This document shows, one piece after another, positions 37,912 to 47,894 of a stretch of DNA of 64,000 nt. The notes under the pieces are model-generated. The model was not told the DNA's origin. It worked only from the letters and a program-made list of their open reading frames with translations, and made no database searches. The stretch's first letter is position 1; each line of letters begins with the position of its first letter. Both the position numbers and the translations under genes were made by a program. This stretch comes from Advenella incenata (GTDB lineage: Bacteria > Pseudomonadota > Gammaproteobacteria > Burkholderiales > Burkholderiaceae_B), in the NCBI RefSeq assembly GCF_004217095.1, contig NZ_SHKO01000004.1, positions 124,001 through 188,000 of the forward strand. Direction: 5' to 3'.

Positions 37912-38526
37912 ATGAAGTTTCTCTTCACTCTTTCCCGGGCTATTGACGCGCTCATGACTGCGGTTGGCCGCGTTGTGATCTGGCTCACACTGGTCGTGGT
38001 GCTGATCAGTGCCGCAAACGCAGTGGTGCGCAAAGTATTTCATTACAGCTCCAATGGCTGGCTGGAAATCCAATGGTATTTGTTTGGCGCGATTTTTCTG
38101 CTCGCGGCCGGCTATACCTTTCTTAAGAATGAACATGTACGCGTGGATATTATTTCACAGCGTCTGTCCAAGCGAACTCAGATCATTATCGAGACAGTAG
38201 GCGTGCTGTTCTTCATGTTGCCGGCCTGCCTGTTGCTCATTTATCTGTCCTGGCCCTTTTTCATGCTGTCGTTCGAGACCAACGAGCAGTCCTCCAATGC
38301 CGGTGGGCTGGTGCGCTGGCCGGTTAAGTTGCTGATTCCTATCGGCTTCTCGTTACTGGTGCTGGCGGGTATCTCTCATCTGATCAAATGCGTGGCTTAT
38401 CTCAGTGGAAAAGGTCCCGATCCTCTTGCACCCTTGGGTGGCAAGACAGCGGAAGAGCTGCTGGCCGAAGAAATTGCGGCAGAAGCGGAACTGAAACGAC
38501 AACAATCACTGCAGGCGGGTAACTAA
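37912..38526 (+). CDS. dctQ: TRAP transporter small permease
   Basis: 204 residues, four predicted membrane helices, of the DctQ family: RVVIWLTLVVVLISAANAVVRK, then WLEIQWYLFGAIFLLAAGYTF with the helix NEHVRVDII that is characteristic of the family. An acidic, Ala/Glu-rich C-terminal tail (EELLAEEIAAEAELK) lies in the cytoplasm. Gap of 113 bases after dctP and two bases before dctM. Forms the membrane complex with DctM that imports the DctP-bound acid with sodium. Confidence 0.92.
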   Translation: MKFLFTLSRAIDALMTAVGRVVIWLTLVVVLISAANAVVRKVFHYSSNGWLEIQWYLFGAIFLLAAGYTFLKNEHVRVDIISQRLSKRTQIIIETVGVLFFMLPACLLLIYLSWPFFMLSFETNEQSSNAGGLVRWPVKLLIPIGFSLLVLAGISHLIKCVAYLSGKGPDPLAPLGGKTAEELLAEEIAAEAELKRQQSLQAGN

Positions 38527-38528
38527 GC

Positions 38529-40235
38529 ATGGAGTTCTTAATTCAAAATATGCCGCCGATCATGTTCCTGACATTGATCTGCTTTTTGCTGCTGGGCTTT
38601 CCGGTTGCCTTTTCGCTTGCTGCCAACGGCATTCTTTATGCCTTGCTGGGTATTGCCTTTGGCGAGTTTACCTTCCCGTTTCTGCAGGCGCTGCCTGACC
38701 GGGTATTTGGGATTGTGCAAAACGATTCGTTGCTGGCCGTGCCGTTTTTTACCCTCATGGGCCTGATCCTGGAGCGATCGGGCATGGCCGAGGATTTGCT
38801 GGAGACCATCGGTCAGCTTTTCGGGCCGATTCGCGGCGGGCTGGCCATTGCAGTTGTGTTTGTGGGCGCCATGCTGGCAGCCACCACGGGTGTGGTGTCG
38901 GCTTCGGTAATTTCCATGGGCCTGATTTCACTGCCGATCATGTTGCGTTACGGCTATGATCGCAAGCTGGCAACGGGCGTTATCGCGGCTTCAGGCACGC
39001 TGTCGCAAATCATCCCGCCTTCACTGGTGCTCATTATTCTGGCCGATCAGCTGGGACGTTCCATTGGCGATATGTACCGTGGGGCCATGATTCCCGGCTT
39101 CATTCTGGCAGGCGCCTACATCGTGTATGTGGTAATTGCATCGCTGATCAAACCGTCGTACGCACCGGCCCTGCCGCCAGAGGCCCGCATCTATCGCGAG
39201 CCCAATGGCAGTAACGGTTTGCCGTCATTAGTCGTGCTGGTCGTTGTTGCCAGCGTCGGGGCGTGGCTGCTGGGCAAAGTCTTTCTATCTGAAAAGAGCG
39301 CTGCCGATGAAACCATCGTTCTGAACCTGTTGCTGTGGGGTGTTATTGCATTTGCAATCGCTGGCCTGAACAAGCTGTTGCGGCTGAAAATGCTGTCGCA
39401 GATTGCCGAACGGGTGGTTTTCGTAATGGTACCGCCGCTGTTTCTGATTTTCCTGGTATTGGGCACCATATTTATTGGCGTGGCCACACCGACCGAAGGC
39501 GGTGCCATGGGGGCCGTTGGCGCTATTATCATGGCGCTGATCCGCGGCCGCTTGACGCTATCGCTGCTCAAGCAGGCGATGGATACCACCACCAAACTGA
39601 CCAGCTTTGTCGTCTTCATTCTGGTGGGTTCAACCATCTTCACGCTGACCTTTACCGGGTTTGGCGGGCAGCATTGGGTAGAGGCACTGTTTGCTTCTCT
39701 GCCCGGTGGAGAAATCGGCTTCCTGATCGTGGTCAGTATTGCCACATTCCTGTTGGCGTTTTTCCTGGACTTCTTTGAATTGGCCTTTATTATCGTGCCA
39801 TTGCTGGGTCCGGTGGCCGACAAGATGGGTATCGACCTGATCTGGTTCGGTGTATTGCTGGCGGTCAACATGCAAACCTCGTTCATGCACCCGCCGTTTG
39901 GCTTTGCGCTGTTCTACCTGCGCTCGGTTGCACCAAAACAAGACTACACCGACAGAGTGACTGGCAAACTGATCAAGCGAGTTACGACCGGCGAGATCTA
40001 CAAGGGCTCCATTCCGTTCATTGTCATTCAGTTGCTGATGGTGGCGTCGGTCATGGCGTTTCCGGGCATGGTCATGCATTACAAGGGTACCGGCACCGGT
40101 ATCGACCCGAGTCAGGTCACGTTCGACACAGGCAATTCCTACGGTACTGATCCTTACGGATCCGATAGCGGCGCTGACAAGAGTGAAGGTAGTTCCAGCG
40201 ATGCCTACGACGATCCGGCCAACGCATTTAAATAG
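38529..40235 (+). CDS. dctM: TRAP transporter large permease
   Basis: 568 residues, larger than the usual 430 of DctM. The N-terminal half has the DctM pattern (GFPVAFSLAANGILYALLG, ATTGVVSASVISMGLISLPIM, GTLSQIIPPSLVLIILADQLG). Extra helices in the middle (residues about 230-300) and a hydrophilic Ser/Asp/Gly-rich tail account for the extra length, a form known for larger DctM members linked to TakP-type receptors. Together with dctP and dctQ the transporter is complete. A GC-rich hairpin (40244-40274) follows its stop. Confidence 0.92.
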   Translation: MEFLIQNMPPIMFLTLICFLLLGFPVAFSLAANGILYALLGIAFGEFTFPFLQALPDRVFGIVQNDSLLAVPFFTLMGLILERSGMAEDLLETIGQLFGPIRGGLAIAVVFVGAMLAATTGVVSASVISMGLISLPIMLRYGYDRKLATGVIAASGTLSQIIPPSLVLIILADQLGRSIGDMYRGAMIPGFILAGAYIVYVVIASLIKPSYAPALPPEARIYREPNGSNGLPSLVVLVVVASVGAWLLGKVFLSEKSAADETIVLNLLLWGVIAFAIAGLNKLLRLKMLSQIAERVVFVMVPPLFLIFLVLGTIFIGVATPTEGGAMGAVGAIIMALIRGRLTLSLLKQAMDTTTKLTSFVVFILVGSTIFTLTFTGFGGQHWVEALFASLPGGEIGFLIVVSIATFLLAFFLDFFELAFIIVPLLGPVADKMGIDLIWFGVLLAVNMQTSFMHPPFGFALFYLRSVAPKQDYTDRVTGKLIKRVTTGEIYKGSIPFIVIQLLMVASVMAFPGMVMHYKGTGTGIDPSQVTFDTGNSYGTDPYGSDSGADKSEGSSSDAYDDPANAFK

Positions 40236-40327
40236 CGGTTTTTGCCGGGCAGGGGTGTTTTTCCCTGTTCCGGCGCACCGGTAACGGCATTTTCGCGGCA
40301 TTGTCCCTGAAATTTCGTTAAACTCAG

Positions 40328-40360
40328 AACCCTGGCACCTGTTTTTGCCAGGGTTTTTTT
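40328..40360 (+). terminator. intrinsic terminator directly before trpF
   Basis: AACCCTGGCA (40328-40337) and TGCCAGGGTT (40346-40355) form a perfect 10-base stem with an 8-base loop and a run of seven T to 40360. It ends the TRAP operon, but the first in-frame ATG of trpF is the next base (40361), so it also lies in the trpF 5' region and could act as an attenuator. Confidence 0.9.
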
Positions 40361-40372
40361 ATGGGACTGAAA

Positions 40373-41041
40373 ATGAGAACCCGCGTTAAATTCTGTGGAC
40401 TGTCATCAGAAAAAGATATTCACGATGCGGTTGGCGCCGGGGCGGACGCCATCGGGCTGGTGCTCTATGAAAAAAGTAAGCGCTATGTGCCCCTGGCACA
40501 GGCGGCGGCGTTGCGACGCACGGTGCCGGCGTTTGTGAATGCCGTCACGCTGACCGTAAATGCTGACGTGCAGGCCATCGAACAGATTATCAATAGGGTG
40601 CGGCCAGATTTCATACAGTTTCACGGTGATGAAACGGCTGATTTCTGCGAACAATTTTCCTATCCCTATATCCGGGCTTTGAGAGTCGGTGCGCCGGGAC
40701 TGGCTTCACCCGAGGAGATCGCAACTGCGGTTAGTGGCTATCCGAACGCCCGGGCTTTCCTGTTTGACGCCTATTCGCCCGCCTATGGCGGCGCGGGTAT
40801 TTCATTTGACATTGGGTTGTTGACGCAAGCCACGCAGATTCTGCCGGCGTACAAAATAATGATTGCCGGCGGCTTGAATGCATCCAATATTGCTGCGCTG
40901 GTGAACAGCTATCATCCCTATGCGGTTGATTTGAGCAGCGGCATTGAAATTGCGCCTGGCGAAAAAAGTGCCGGCAAAATGCGTTCCTTTATGCTGGCGC
41001 TGTCCGAGGCGGACAAGTTGCACTGGCCCGTGAAACTCTAA
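40373..41041 (+). CDS. trpF: phosphoribosylanthranilate isomerase
   Basis: Amadori rearrangement step of tryptophan synthesis, TIM-barrel enzyme. The active-site Cys is in TRVKFCGLSS and the Asp in FLFDAYSP; the phosphate site is MIAGGLNASNIAAL and VDLSSGIEIAPGEKS. ATG 40373 is preferred (222 residues; GGGA just upstream) over ATG 40361, which starts inside the T run of the terminator. trpB and trpA, which follow trpF in many relatives, are absent: the next gene is a convergent ABC-F gene. Confidence 0.95.
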   Translation: MRTRVKFCGLSSEKDIHDAVGAGADAIGLVLYEKSKRYVPLAQAAALRRTVPAFVNAVTLTVNADVQAIEQIINRVRPDFIQFHGDETADFCEQFSYPYIRALRVGAPGLASPEEIATAVSGYPNARAFLFDAYSPAYGGAGISFDIGLLTQATQILPAYKIMIAGGLNASNIAALVNSYHPYAVDLSSGIEIAPGEKSAGKMRSFMLALSEADKLHWPVKL

Positions 41042-41133
41042 GTTGCTTGACGACAGCTCGTGATGAGGCTATCAATGGTGGCGTCAGGCAGTTGGCGACG
41101 GTTGCGGGCTTAATCGGCCCGCGCATGGGCCCG

Positions 41134-43080
41134 TTATTCGATTTGGGTCTGACTGGTCAACGCTTCAATCGATTCATGCAATTGCAGCCATTCCTCTTCC
41201 AGCGTTTCGGCAGTGGCGGTCAGCTCGCCATGCTCGGCCAACACGGCAACGCGTTCATCTCTGCGCGCATCAGAATAAAAATTTTCGTCGGCAATCAGTA
41301 CATTGATCTGGGCAATCCGCGCTTGCGCGGTTTCCATGGCCTTTTCGACTTGTGCAAGACGTTTATCCAGCGGTTTGCGCAGCTGTGCAATGCGTTGGCG
41401 TTCTTCAGCCTGCTGGCGCCGCACCGCCTTGCGATCCGGAGCGCCGCTTAGTCCATCGGCCGCAAGCGAGGCATCACGTTCTTCCTGGCGCATGGACAGG
41501 GCGCGCTGGGCAAGCCAGTCGCGGTAGTCGTCCAGATCTCCGTCAAATTCAATCACCTGACCATCTGCGACGATCCAGAAATTGTCGACGGTGGTGCGCA
41601 GCAGATGCCGGTCGTGCGAAACCATCAGCATGCTGCCATCGAATTCAGCCAGGGCGGTGGCCAGCGCTTCGCGGGTATCAACGTCCAGGTGATTGCTGGG
41701 TTCGTCAAGCAACAGCAAATTGGGCTTTTGCCAGACGATCAGCGACAGGGCCAGCCTGGCCTTTTCACCACCGGAAAAGGGCGCCACTTTGTCATTGACT
41801 TTATCGCCGCCAAAACCAAATCCACCCAGATAATTGCGTAGTTCCTGTTCGCGTGCCTCGGGCGCAATACGCTGCAAATGCTGCAGCGGGCTAGCGTCAA
41901 CGTCAAGCATATCGAGCTGGTGCTGGGCAAAATAGCCAATTTCCAGGCCCTTTGATGGCTTGTAATGACCCGCAAGCGGCACCAGTTCGCGGGCAATGGT
42001 TTTGATCAGGGTACTTTTACCGGCACCATTGACCCCAAGTACGCCGATTCTGGCGCCAGAGCGGATCATCAGCTCTATATTCCGCAGAATGACGGTCTGA
42101 TTGCCTTGTTCGTCAATATACCCGGTGGACACCTTGTCCAGGCGAAGCAGCGGATCCGGCATGGATGGCGGTGAAGGAATATGAATATAAATACCAGACT
42201 CCGCCTGCAGCGGGGCCAGCTTTTCCATGCGGGCCAGCGCCTTGACCCGGCTTTGCGCCTGCTTGGCCTTGGTGGCTTTGGCCTTGAAGCGGTCAATGAA
42301 CGACTGCAGCCTGGCAGATTCCCGGCCTTGGCGCTCAATCGCGACCTGAAGCTGGCGCACACGCTCGGCGCGCTGAGTCAGAAAATCATCGTATCCGCCC
42401 TTATAGCGCACGAGTTTTTGCTGATCCACGTGCAAAATAGTCCGGGCCACTGCATTCAGAAATTCGGTATCGTGGGAAATCAAAATGATCGTTCCCTCAT
42501 AGGCGGCCAGCCATTTTTCCAGCCACAACATGGCATCCAGGTCCAGGTGGTTGGTCGGTTCGTCCAGCAGCAGCAATTCCGAGGGGGCCATCAGTGCGCG
42601 GGCCAGCGCCAGGCGCATTTGCCAGCCTCCGGAGAAACTGTTGACCGCCTGGGTCCACTGTTCGGGCTTGAAACCTAAGCCGGCGAGCAATTGCTCGGCC
42701 CGTGACGGTGCGCTCCAGGCGTCAGCCTCTACCAACGCCGCTTCCAGCTCGGCAATGCGGGTGCCGTCAGTATCGGGTGTGGCAGCACGTGCCTGCTGCA
42801 GCTCGCGCAGATGCCTGTCTCCGTCAATGACAAATTCCCGCGCAGGCTGGGTAGTGGCGTGGATCTCCTGTTCGACGGTGGCAATCCGCCACGAGTCGGG
42901 AATGAACAAATCGCCGGCGTCGGCATCTATCCGGCCTTGTAGCAGGGCGAACAGTGTCGTTTTGCCTGAGCCATTTTTGCCGACAACGCCAACCCGCTCC
43001 TTGGGATGAACCACGAAGTCAGCATTTTCCAGCAGCACCTTGGTGCCGCGACGTAAAGTAAGGCCAGAAGAGCGAATCAA
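41134..43080 (-). CDS. ABC-F family ATPase (YheS-like)
   Basis: 648 residues with two ABC ATPase domains and no membrane part. Domain 1: Walker A GKNGSGKTT, signature NSFSGGWQMRLALARAL, Walker B LLLLDEPTNHLDLD. Domain 2: GVNGAGKST, APFSGGEKARLALS, LLLLDEPSNHLDVD. The linker between (about residues 240-300, RVRQLQVAIERQGRESARLQ) is the ABC-F helical arm, and the C-terminal 100 residues form a coiled coil rich in Ala, Glu, Arg. ABC-F proteins bind the ribosomal E site and rescue stalled ribosomes. Starts at TTG 43080, giving the usual MIRSSGLTLRRGTKVLL. Convergent with trpF. Confidence 0.93.
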   Translation of the reverse strand: MIRSSGLTLRRGTKVLLENADFVVHPKERVGVVGKNGSGKTTLFALLQGRIDADAGDLFIPDSWRIATVEQEIHATTQPAREFVIDGDRHLRELQQARAATPDTDGTRIAELEAALVEADAWSAPSRAEQLLAGLGFKPEQWTQAVNSFSGGWQMRLALARALMAPSELLLLDEPTNHLDLDAMLWLEKWLAAYEGTIILISHDTEFLNAVARTILHVDQQKLVRYKGGYDDFLTQRAERVRQLQVAIERQGRESARLQSFIDRFKAKATKAKQAQSRVKALARMEKLAPLQAESGIYIHIPSPPSMPDPLLRLDKVSTGYIDEQGNQTVILRNIELMIRSGARIGVLGVNGAGKSTLIKTIARELVPLAGHYKPSKGLEIGYFAQHQLDMLDVDASPLQHLQRIAPEAREQELRNYLGGFGFGGDKVNDKVAPFSGGEKARLALSLIVWQKPNLLLLDEPSNHLDVDTREALATALAEFDGSMLMVSHDRHLLRTTVDNFWIVADGQVIEFDGDLDDYRDWLAQRALSMRQEERDASLAADGLSGAPDRKAVRRQQAEERQRIAQLRKPLDKRLAQVEKAMETAQARIAQINVLIADENFYSDARRDERVAVLAEHGELTATAETLEEEWLQLHESIEALTSQTQIE

Positions 43081-43361
43081 AGCGAGTAATCCGAGGAAAA
43101 ATAATAATTAGAACATGATGGGCGGCATCCGTCAGAATATGACAGGTGATACCAATCACCAATCCACAACCATTCAGCAGCGTCCGATGGGCCGGTAGTA
43201 CGGGAATGGTTCTCAACCATGGTTGCCGGCGCGTCACATTTGCCGGTATGACGCCGAGCAGTGGCGTTCAATGTCTCGGTGCCGATTGCGACCGTGCAAA
43301 CCAGGGCCTGTACTTGCCCGGTATGGCGCCAGGCAAGCCCTTGAATGTTTGCAGGATAGCG

Positions 43362-44261
43362 TCAGCGTGGCTGCAACTGTTCCCGCGTCAATAGCAGGAC
43401 GGAGTCGTCGCCCTCGGCCGTTTCCAGAAATACCGGATTCAGTGCTGGGAAGGCGTTCATGAAGTTTTCATATTCATTGCCGATTTCAAGAACGATAAAG
43501 CCGTCATCGCTAAGATGCGCTGCGGCCTGGTCCAGAATAGTGCGAATGATGTCCATGCCGTCGTCTCCGCCAGCCAGGGCCAGCGACGGTTCGTGCTGGT
43601 ATTCGCTGGGTAACTGCGCCATGGTGGTGCTGTTCACGTAGGGTGGGTTGCACACAATGACATCGTACCGCTGCTTTTTCAGCGGCGTGTACAGATCACC
43701 CTGTAGCACGTTTACCCGCTCGCCCAGTTGGTACATGTCAACATTTCTTTGCGCCAGGCGAATGGCGTGATCAGACAGATCAACCGCGTCTACCTGTGCA
43801 TTCGGAAAGGCCAACGCAGCAAGAATGGCCAGGCAGCCGGAACCGGTACAAAGATCAAGCACATGCTGAACGTTCTCTGGATCATCCACCCATGGCTCAA
43901 GATGCTCGGCCAACAGTTCTGAAATGGGCGAGCGCGGCACAATGACCCGCTTGTCTGTCAGGAAACGGTGGCCCTGCAGCCAGGCTTCGCCAGTCAGGTA
44001 TGCCAGTGGGACGCGTTTTTTGACACGCAACTCGATCAGACTGACGCATTTCTTTTTCTCGTCTTCCAGCAATCGGGCATCCAGAAATGGATCCAGCGTA
44101 TCAAGCGGCAAGTGCAATGTGGAGAGGACCAGGTAGACGGCTTCGTCCCAGGCATTGTCACTGCCGTGACCGAAAGCCAGCTGTGCGTCATTGAAGCGGG
44201 AGACTGCGTAGCGAATAACATCGCGCACCGTTTTCAGTTCATTGTGGATTTTTGAAGCCAT
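43362..44261 (-). CDS. prmB: ribosomal protein L3 N5-glutamine methyltransferase
   Basis: SAM-dependent methyltransferase that modifies a Gln of ribosomal protein L3. 299 residues (E. coli 310): an N-terminal helical substrate domain (MASKIHNELKTVRDVIRYAVSR), the SAM motif VLDLCTGSGCLAILAA and the catalytic NPPYVN at about residue 190. The EYQHEPSLALAGGDDGMDII block separates PrmB from PrmC (release factor methyltransferase). It follows dapE by 47 bases and probably belongs to the dapC-dapD-dapE transcript. Confidence 0.94.
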   Translation of the reverse strand: MASKIHNELKTVRDVIRYAVSRFNDAQLAFGHGSDNAWDEAVYLVLSTLHLPLDTLDPFLDARLLEDEKKKCVSLIELRVKKRVPLAYLTGEAWLQGHRFLTDKRVIVPRSPISELLAEHLEPWVDDPENVQHVLDLCTGSGCLAILAALAFPNAQVDAVDLSDHAIRLAQRNVDMYQLGERVNVLQGDLYTPLKKQRYDVIVCNPPYVNSTTMAQLPSEYQHEPSLALAGGDDGMDIIRTILDQAAAHLSDDGFIVLEIGNEYENFMNAFPALNPVFLETAEGDDSVLLLTREQLQPR

Positions 44262-44308
44262 AAAATATCCGATATTAAATGTTTGATATACAACTGGGTA
44301 GTGACAGT

Positions 44309-45451
44309 CTATAACAGAAGGTTTTCAAGCGTTTTACGATAAATGGCGGCCAGCGGCTCCAGGCTGTCTACCTCGATATGCTCGTTGATCTGATGGATAG
44401 TGGCATTGATCGGCCCAAATTCAATCACTTGCGGGCAGATTTTTGCAATGAAGCGCCCATCCGACGTTCCACCGGTGGTCGACAGTGTTGTTTGCACACC
44501 CGTTACGTCCTGGATTGCGGCAGACAAGGCGTCGGACAGTTCGCCCCGTGGCGTCAGAAACGGCTCGCCGCCGAGGGTCCATTCAATGGTGCTTTCCAAC
44601 TGGTGCGCATCCAAAATGGCCTGCACACGCGCTTTGAGCGATTCAACGGTACTGGCGGTGGAAAACCGGATATTGAACAGAAATTCGGCGGTGCCTGGGA
44701 CAACGTTGGTGGCTCCCGTGCCAGAATGGAAATTGGAAATCTGGAAGGTGGTAGGAGGAAAGTACTCATTTCCCTGATCCCATTCGGTGCTCGCCAGTTC
44801 ATGCAATGCCGGCGCGCACAAATGAATCGGATTGCGGGCAAGATGGGGGTAGGCCACATGGCCCTGCAAGCCTTTGACCACAACCTTGCCTGACAACGAT
44901 CCCCGTCGGCCATTCTTGATGACATCACCCAATACGGCTGTCGATGTAGGTTCGCCCACGATGCAGTAATCCGGCTGCACGCCCTGTTGCTTCAGATATT
45001 CACAGACTTTGACCGTGCCATTGACGGAAGGGCCTTCTTCGTCAGAGGTAATAAGCATGGCAATGGAACCCCGATGGTCGGGGTGTGCCTGCACAAACGC
45101 TTTGGCGGCGATGGTAAACGCGGCGATGGAGCTTTTCATATCAGCTGCACCACGGCCATACAGTTTGCCGTCGCGAATCGTAGGCACAAAGGGGTCGCTA
45201 TCCCACTGTTCCAATGGGCCGGTGGGGACCACGTCCGTATGCCCGGCAAAAATGAGCAGCGGCGACGCAGCATTGCGTCGCAGCCAAAGGTTTTGCACTT
45301 CTTCGAAAGGCAGATGTTCTGCCACAAAGCCAGAATCGGCCAGTTCAGCGGCCAGTGTTTGCTGGCAATCCCGGTCGTCTGGCGTGACCGACTGGCGGGC
45401 GATCAGCGTCTGTGTCAGGGCCAGTACCGGTGAAGAAATTGCATCACTCAT
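44309..45451 (-). CDS. dapE: succinyl-diaminopimelate desuccinylase
   Basis: Dizinc M20 hydrolase releasing succinate from N-succinyl-LL-diaminopimelate, essential for lysine and peptidoglycan. 380 residues. Metal and catalytic sites: GHTDVVPTG, the Asp of [18 protein letters not shown], and the late His in [11 protein letters not shown]; the dimerisation domain includes [14 protein letters not shown]. Two bases separate the dapD stop from its ATG, so translation is coupled. Confidence 0.97.
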   Translation of the reverse strand: MSDAISSPVLALTQTLIARQSVTPDDRDCQQTLAAELADSGFVAEHLPFEEVQNLWLRRNAASPLLIFAGHTDVVPTGPLEQWDSDPFVPTIRDGKLYGRGAADMKSSIAAFTIAAKAFVQAHPDHRGSIAMLITSDEEGPSVNGTVKVCEYLKQQGVQPDYCIVGEPTSTAVLGDVIKNGRRGSLSGKVVVKGLQGHVAYPHLARNPIHLCAPALHELASTEWDQGNEYFPPTTFQISNFHSGTGATNVVPGTAEFLFNIRFSTASTVESLKARVQAILDAHQLESTIEWTLGGEPFLTPRGELSDALSAAIQDVTGVQTTLSTTGGTSDGRFIAKICPQVIEFGPINATIHQINEHIEVDSLEPLAAIYRKTLENLLL

Positions 45452-45453
45452 GA

Positions 45454-46275
45454 TCAGGCACGCAGCAGATCGTTAATACTGGTCTTGGCGCGGGTTTTTG
45501 CATCCACGCGTTTGACGATCACGGCGCACGCCAGGCTGTGTGAGCCATCAGCCGCGGGCAGGGAGCCGGGCACCACCACTGAACCGGAAGGTACACGACC
45601 ATAGGTCACTTCACCGGTTTCGCGGTTATAGATTTTGGTGCTTTGAGAAATGAAGACGCCCATGGCGAGGACTGAATTTTCTTCAACAATCACGCCTTCG
45701 ACCACTTCAGAACGCGCGCCGATAAAGCAGTTGTCTTCAATAATAGTTGGGTTCGCCTGCAGCGGTTCCAGCACGCCGCCAATACCTACGCCACCGGACA
45801 GATGCACGTTCTTGCCGATTTGCGCGCAGGAACCCACAGTTGCCCAGGTATCGACCATGGTGTTTTCGTCTACATAGGCGCCGATATTGACGTATGAAGG
45901 CATCAGGACCACATTTTTACCGATAAAAGCGCCACGACGCGCGACGGCGTTGGGCACGACACGATAGCCGCCGGCCTTGAAATCTGCTTCGGTAAAGTCC
46001 TGGAACTTAAGTGGTACTTTGTCGAAAAACTGCATCGGCGCGCTGTTCATGACCGCGTTGTCATTCAGACGGAAAGACAATAGCACCGCTTTTTTCAACC
46101 ACTGGTTCACTGACCAGTCTCCGTCCTTTTTCTCGGCAACGCGCAGCGTGCCGTTGTCCAGTCCGGCCAGGGCAGTGCCCACGGCATCGCGCACTTCGGC
46201 TGAAACAGTAGAGGAAGACAAATTGGCGCGGTCATCCCACGCTTTTTCCAGAACGGTTTGAAGGTCAGTAGTCAT
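45454..46275 (-). CDS. dapD: tetrahydrodipicolinate N-succinyltransferase
   Basis: Succinyl-CoA-dependent enzyme of the diaminopimelate pathway. 273 residues (E. coli 274): N-terminal helical part, then a left-handed parallel beta-helix of hexapeptide repeats, clear in [18 protein letters not shown] and [28 protein letters not shown], and the C-terminal domain. Start ATG 46275 gives [17 protein letters not shown] as in homologues; the frame is open upstream but with no domain. Middle gene of dapC-dapD-dapE. Confidence 0.97.
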   Translation of the reverse strand: MTTDLQTVLEKAWDDRANLSSSTVSAEVRDAVGTALAGLDNGTLRVAEKKDGDWSVNQWLKKAVLLSFRLNDNAVMNSAPMQFFDKVPLKFQDFTEADFKAGGYRVVPNAVARRGAFIGKNVVLMPSYVNIGAYVDENTMVDTWATVGSCAQIGKNVHLSGGVGIGGVLEPLQANPTIIEDNCFIGARSEVVEGVIVEENSVLAMGVFISQSTKIYNRETGEVTYGRVPSGSVVVPGSLPAADGSHSLACAVIVKRVDAKTRAKTSINDLLRA

Positions 46276-46458
46276 AAGATTTGGATAGTTTGAAAAATAA
46301 TAAACACAATTGTGAAAGATAGGCCATCTTCCGGATGGGGCGTGCCCATGGCCGGCTAATGCGCTTTTCCTTCGCGGGATACCGAAGCTTAACAAAATCC
46401 CCGGCGTTACAGTGAAACCGGGCGCTTGCGCGGCTCTTTACCTGGACTGCAGAAAGGG

Positions 46459-46480
46459 GCCGGGTCGCGAGCGGCCCGGC
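46459..46480 (-). terminator. GC-rich hairpin after dapC
   Basis: GCCGGG (46459-46464) pairs with CCCGGC (46475-46480) around a 10-base loop. On the minus strand it is followed by CCCCTTTC, a weak tail. It lies 6 bases past the dapC stop and may reduce read-through into dapD rather than fully stop it. Confidence 0.5.
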
Positions 46481-46486
46481 TTACAG

Positions 46487-47689
46487 TCAGCTGCTGTAGC
46501 GATCGCGGACAAACCGGGCGATACGCTGGGCGCCTTCCACACATTGGTCTAGCGGCGCAACCAGCGCCAGCCTGATGCGATTGGCGCCTGGATTGATTCC
46601 ATGCGCTTCACGCCCCAGATAGCTGCCGGGCAGTACCGTCACATGCTGTGCGCCAAACAAATCACGAACGAAATCAGGGTCGGCGACCGGCGTTCCCGCC
46701 CAGAGATAGAACGAGGCATCGGGCATTTTTACGTCCAGCACCTCAGCCAGAATCGGGTAAACCGCATCAAATTTGGCTTTATACAGGGCGCGGTTTTGTT
46801 CAACATGCGTTTCATCATTCCATGCGGCTGTGCTGGCCGCACTAAATACCGGGCTCATGGCGCTGCCGTGATAGGTTCTATAAAGGAGAAACGATTCAAG
46901 CAGGCTTGCATCGCCGGCGACAAAACCCGAGCGCATGCCAGGTACATTCGAGCGTTTGGACAGGCTGGAGAAACAGACACAGTTTTTGAAGTCGGTACGG
47001 CCCAGCCTGTATGCAGCCTGCAAGACGCCTACCGGCGGATGCGCATCGTCGAAATAGATTTCGGAATAACATTCATCGGAGGCGATGACAAAGCCGTAGC
47101 GGTCCGACAGTTCGAACAACAATGCCCACTCGGCTTCCGGCATGACATTGCCTGCGGGATTGCCGGGAGAGCACACAAATAGCAATTGTGTCTTTTCCCA
47201 GATGTGCGCAGGCACGGCCGACCAGTCGGGGCTGAAGTTGCGTTCAGGCACGGCGTTGACGTAATAGGGCTGCGCGCCTCCCAGCAGGGTGGCGCCTTCG
47301 TAAATCTGGTAAAACGGATTGGGGCAGATGACCAGGCTGTCGCTGGCGCCGTCAAGCACGGTTTGGGCAAAGGCAAACAGCGCTTCCCGGGAGCCCAGGC
47401 AAGGCAGAACCTGGCTTTGTGGATCTGGCGCGGGCATGTCGTAACGGCGGCCGATCCAGGCGGCAATCGTTTCACGCAACAGCGCATCACCCTTGGTCGG
47501 CGGATAGGCGGACAGGCCGGTCAAGTGATCGGTGATCGCCGCGTTAACCAGTGCTGGCGTAGCATGCTTGGGCTCACCAATCGACAGGTTCACATGGGTC
47601 AGCCCCGCAGCAGGGGTAGGAGCAGTGGCAAGAAGCGCCCGCAATTTTTCAAAGGGATAGGGTTGCAGCAGACGTAATTTAGGATTCAT
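46487..47689 (-). CDS. dapC: succinyldiaminopimelate transaminase
   Basis: PLP-dependent class I/II aminotransferase making N-succinyl-LL-diaminopimelate; the dedicated DapC used by Bordetella-type bacteria in place of the ArgD of E. coli. 400 residues with HVNLSIGEPKHATPAL at the N-terminus, FVCSPGNPAGNVM, the aspartate-bearing FVIASDECYSEIYFD, the PLP Lys in SSLSKRSNVPGMRSGF and the substrate Arg in NRIRLALVAP. ATG 47689 fits the usual MNPKLRLLQPYPFEKL start with AAGG upstream. The gap of 211 bases to dapD holds a hairpin. Confidence 0.95.
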   Translation of the reverse strand: MNPKLRLLQPYPFEKLRALLATAPTPAAGLTHVNLSIGEPKHATPALVNAAITDHLTGLSAYPPTKGDALLRETIAAWIGRRYDMPAPDPQSQVLPCLGSREALFAFAQTVLDGASDSLVICPNPFYQIYEGATLLGGAQPYYVNAVPERNFSPDWSAVPAHIWEKTQLLFVCSPGNPAGNVMPEAEWALLFELSDRYGFVIASDECYSEIYFDDAHPPVGVLQAAYRLGRTDFKNCVCFSSLSKRSNVPGMRSGFVAGDASLLESFLLYRTYHGSAMSPVFSAASTAAWNDETHVEQNRALYKAKFDAVYPILAEVLDVKMPDASFYLWAGTPVADPDFVRDLFGAQHVTVLPGSYLGREAHGINPGANRIRLALVAPLDQCVEGAQRIARFVRDRYSS

Positions 47690-47894
47690 GACAGACCTTG
47701 CGAAGATGCGCAAGTTTACCATTTATAGGGGCTGGTCAGCATCGATGCGACCCCCATTCTCTCTATGATATGGCGGCTTATTTCAGACCGTCGTTATTGG
47801 ATAAGTTCGTCGTTGCTATTTTTCGCAAATACGCCTGGTCCCGTTATGATAGAGTCACCGTGATCGGCGGATTGGCCGCTTTAGAGGTTGTGAT

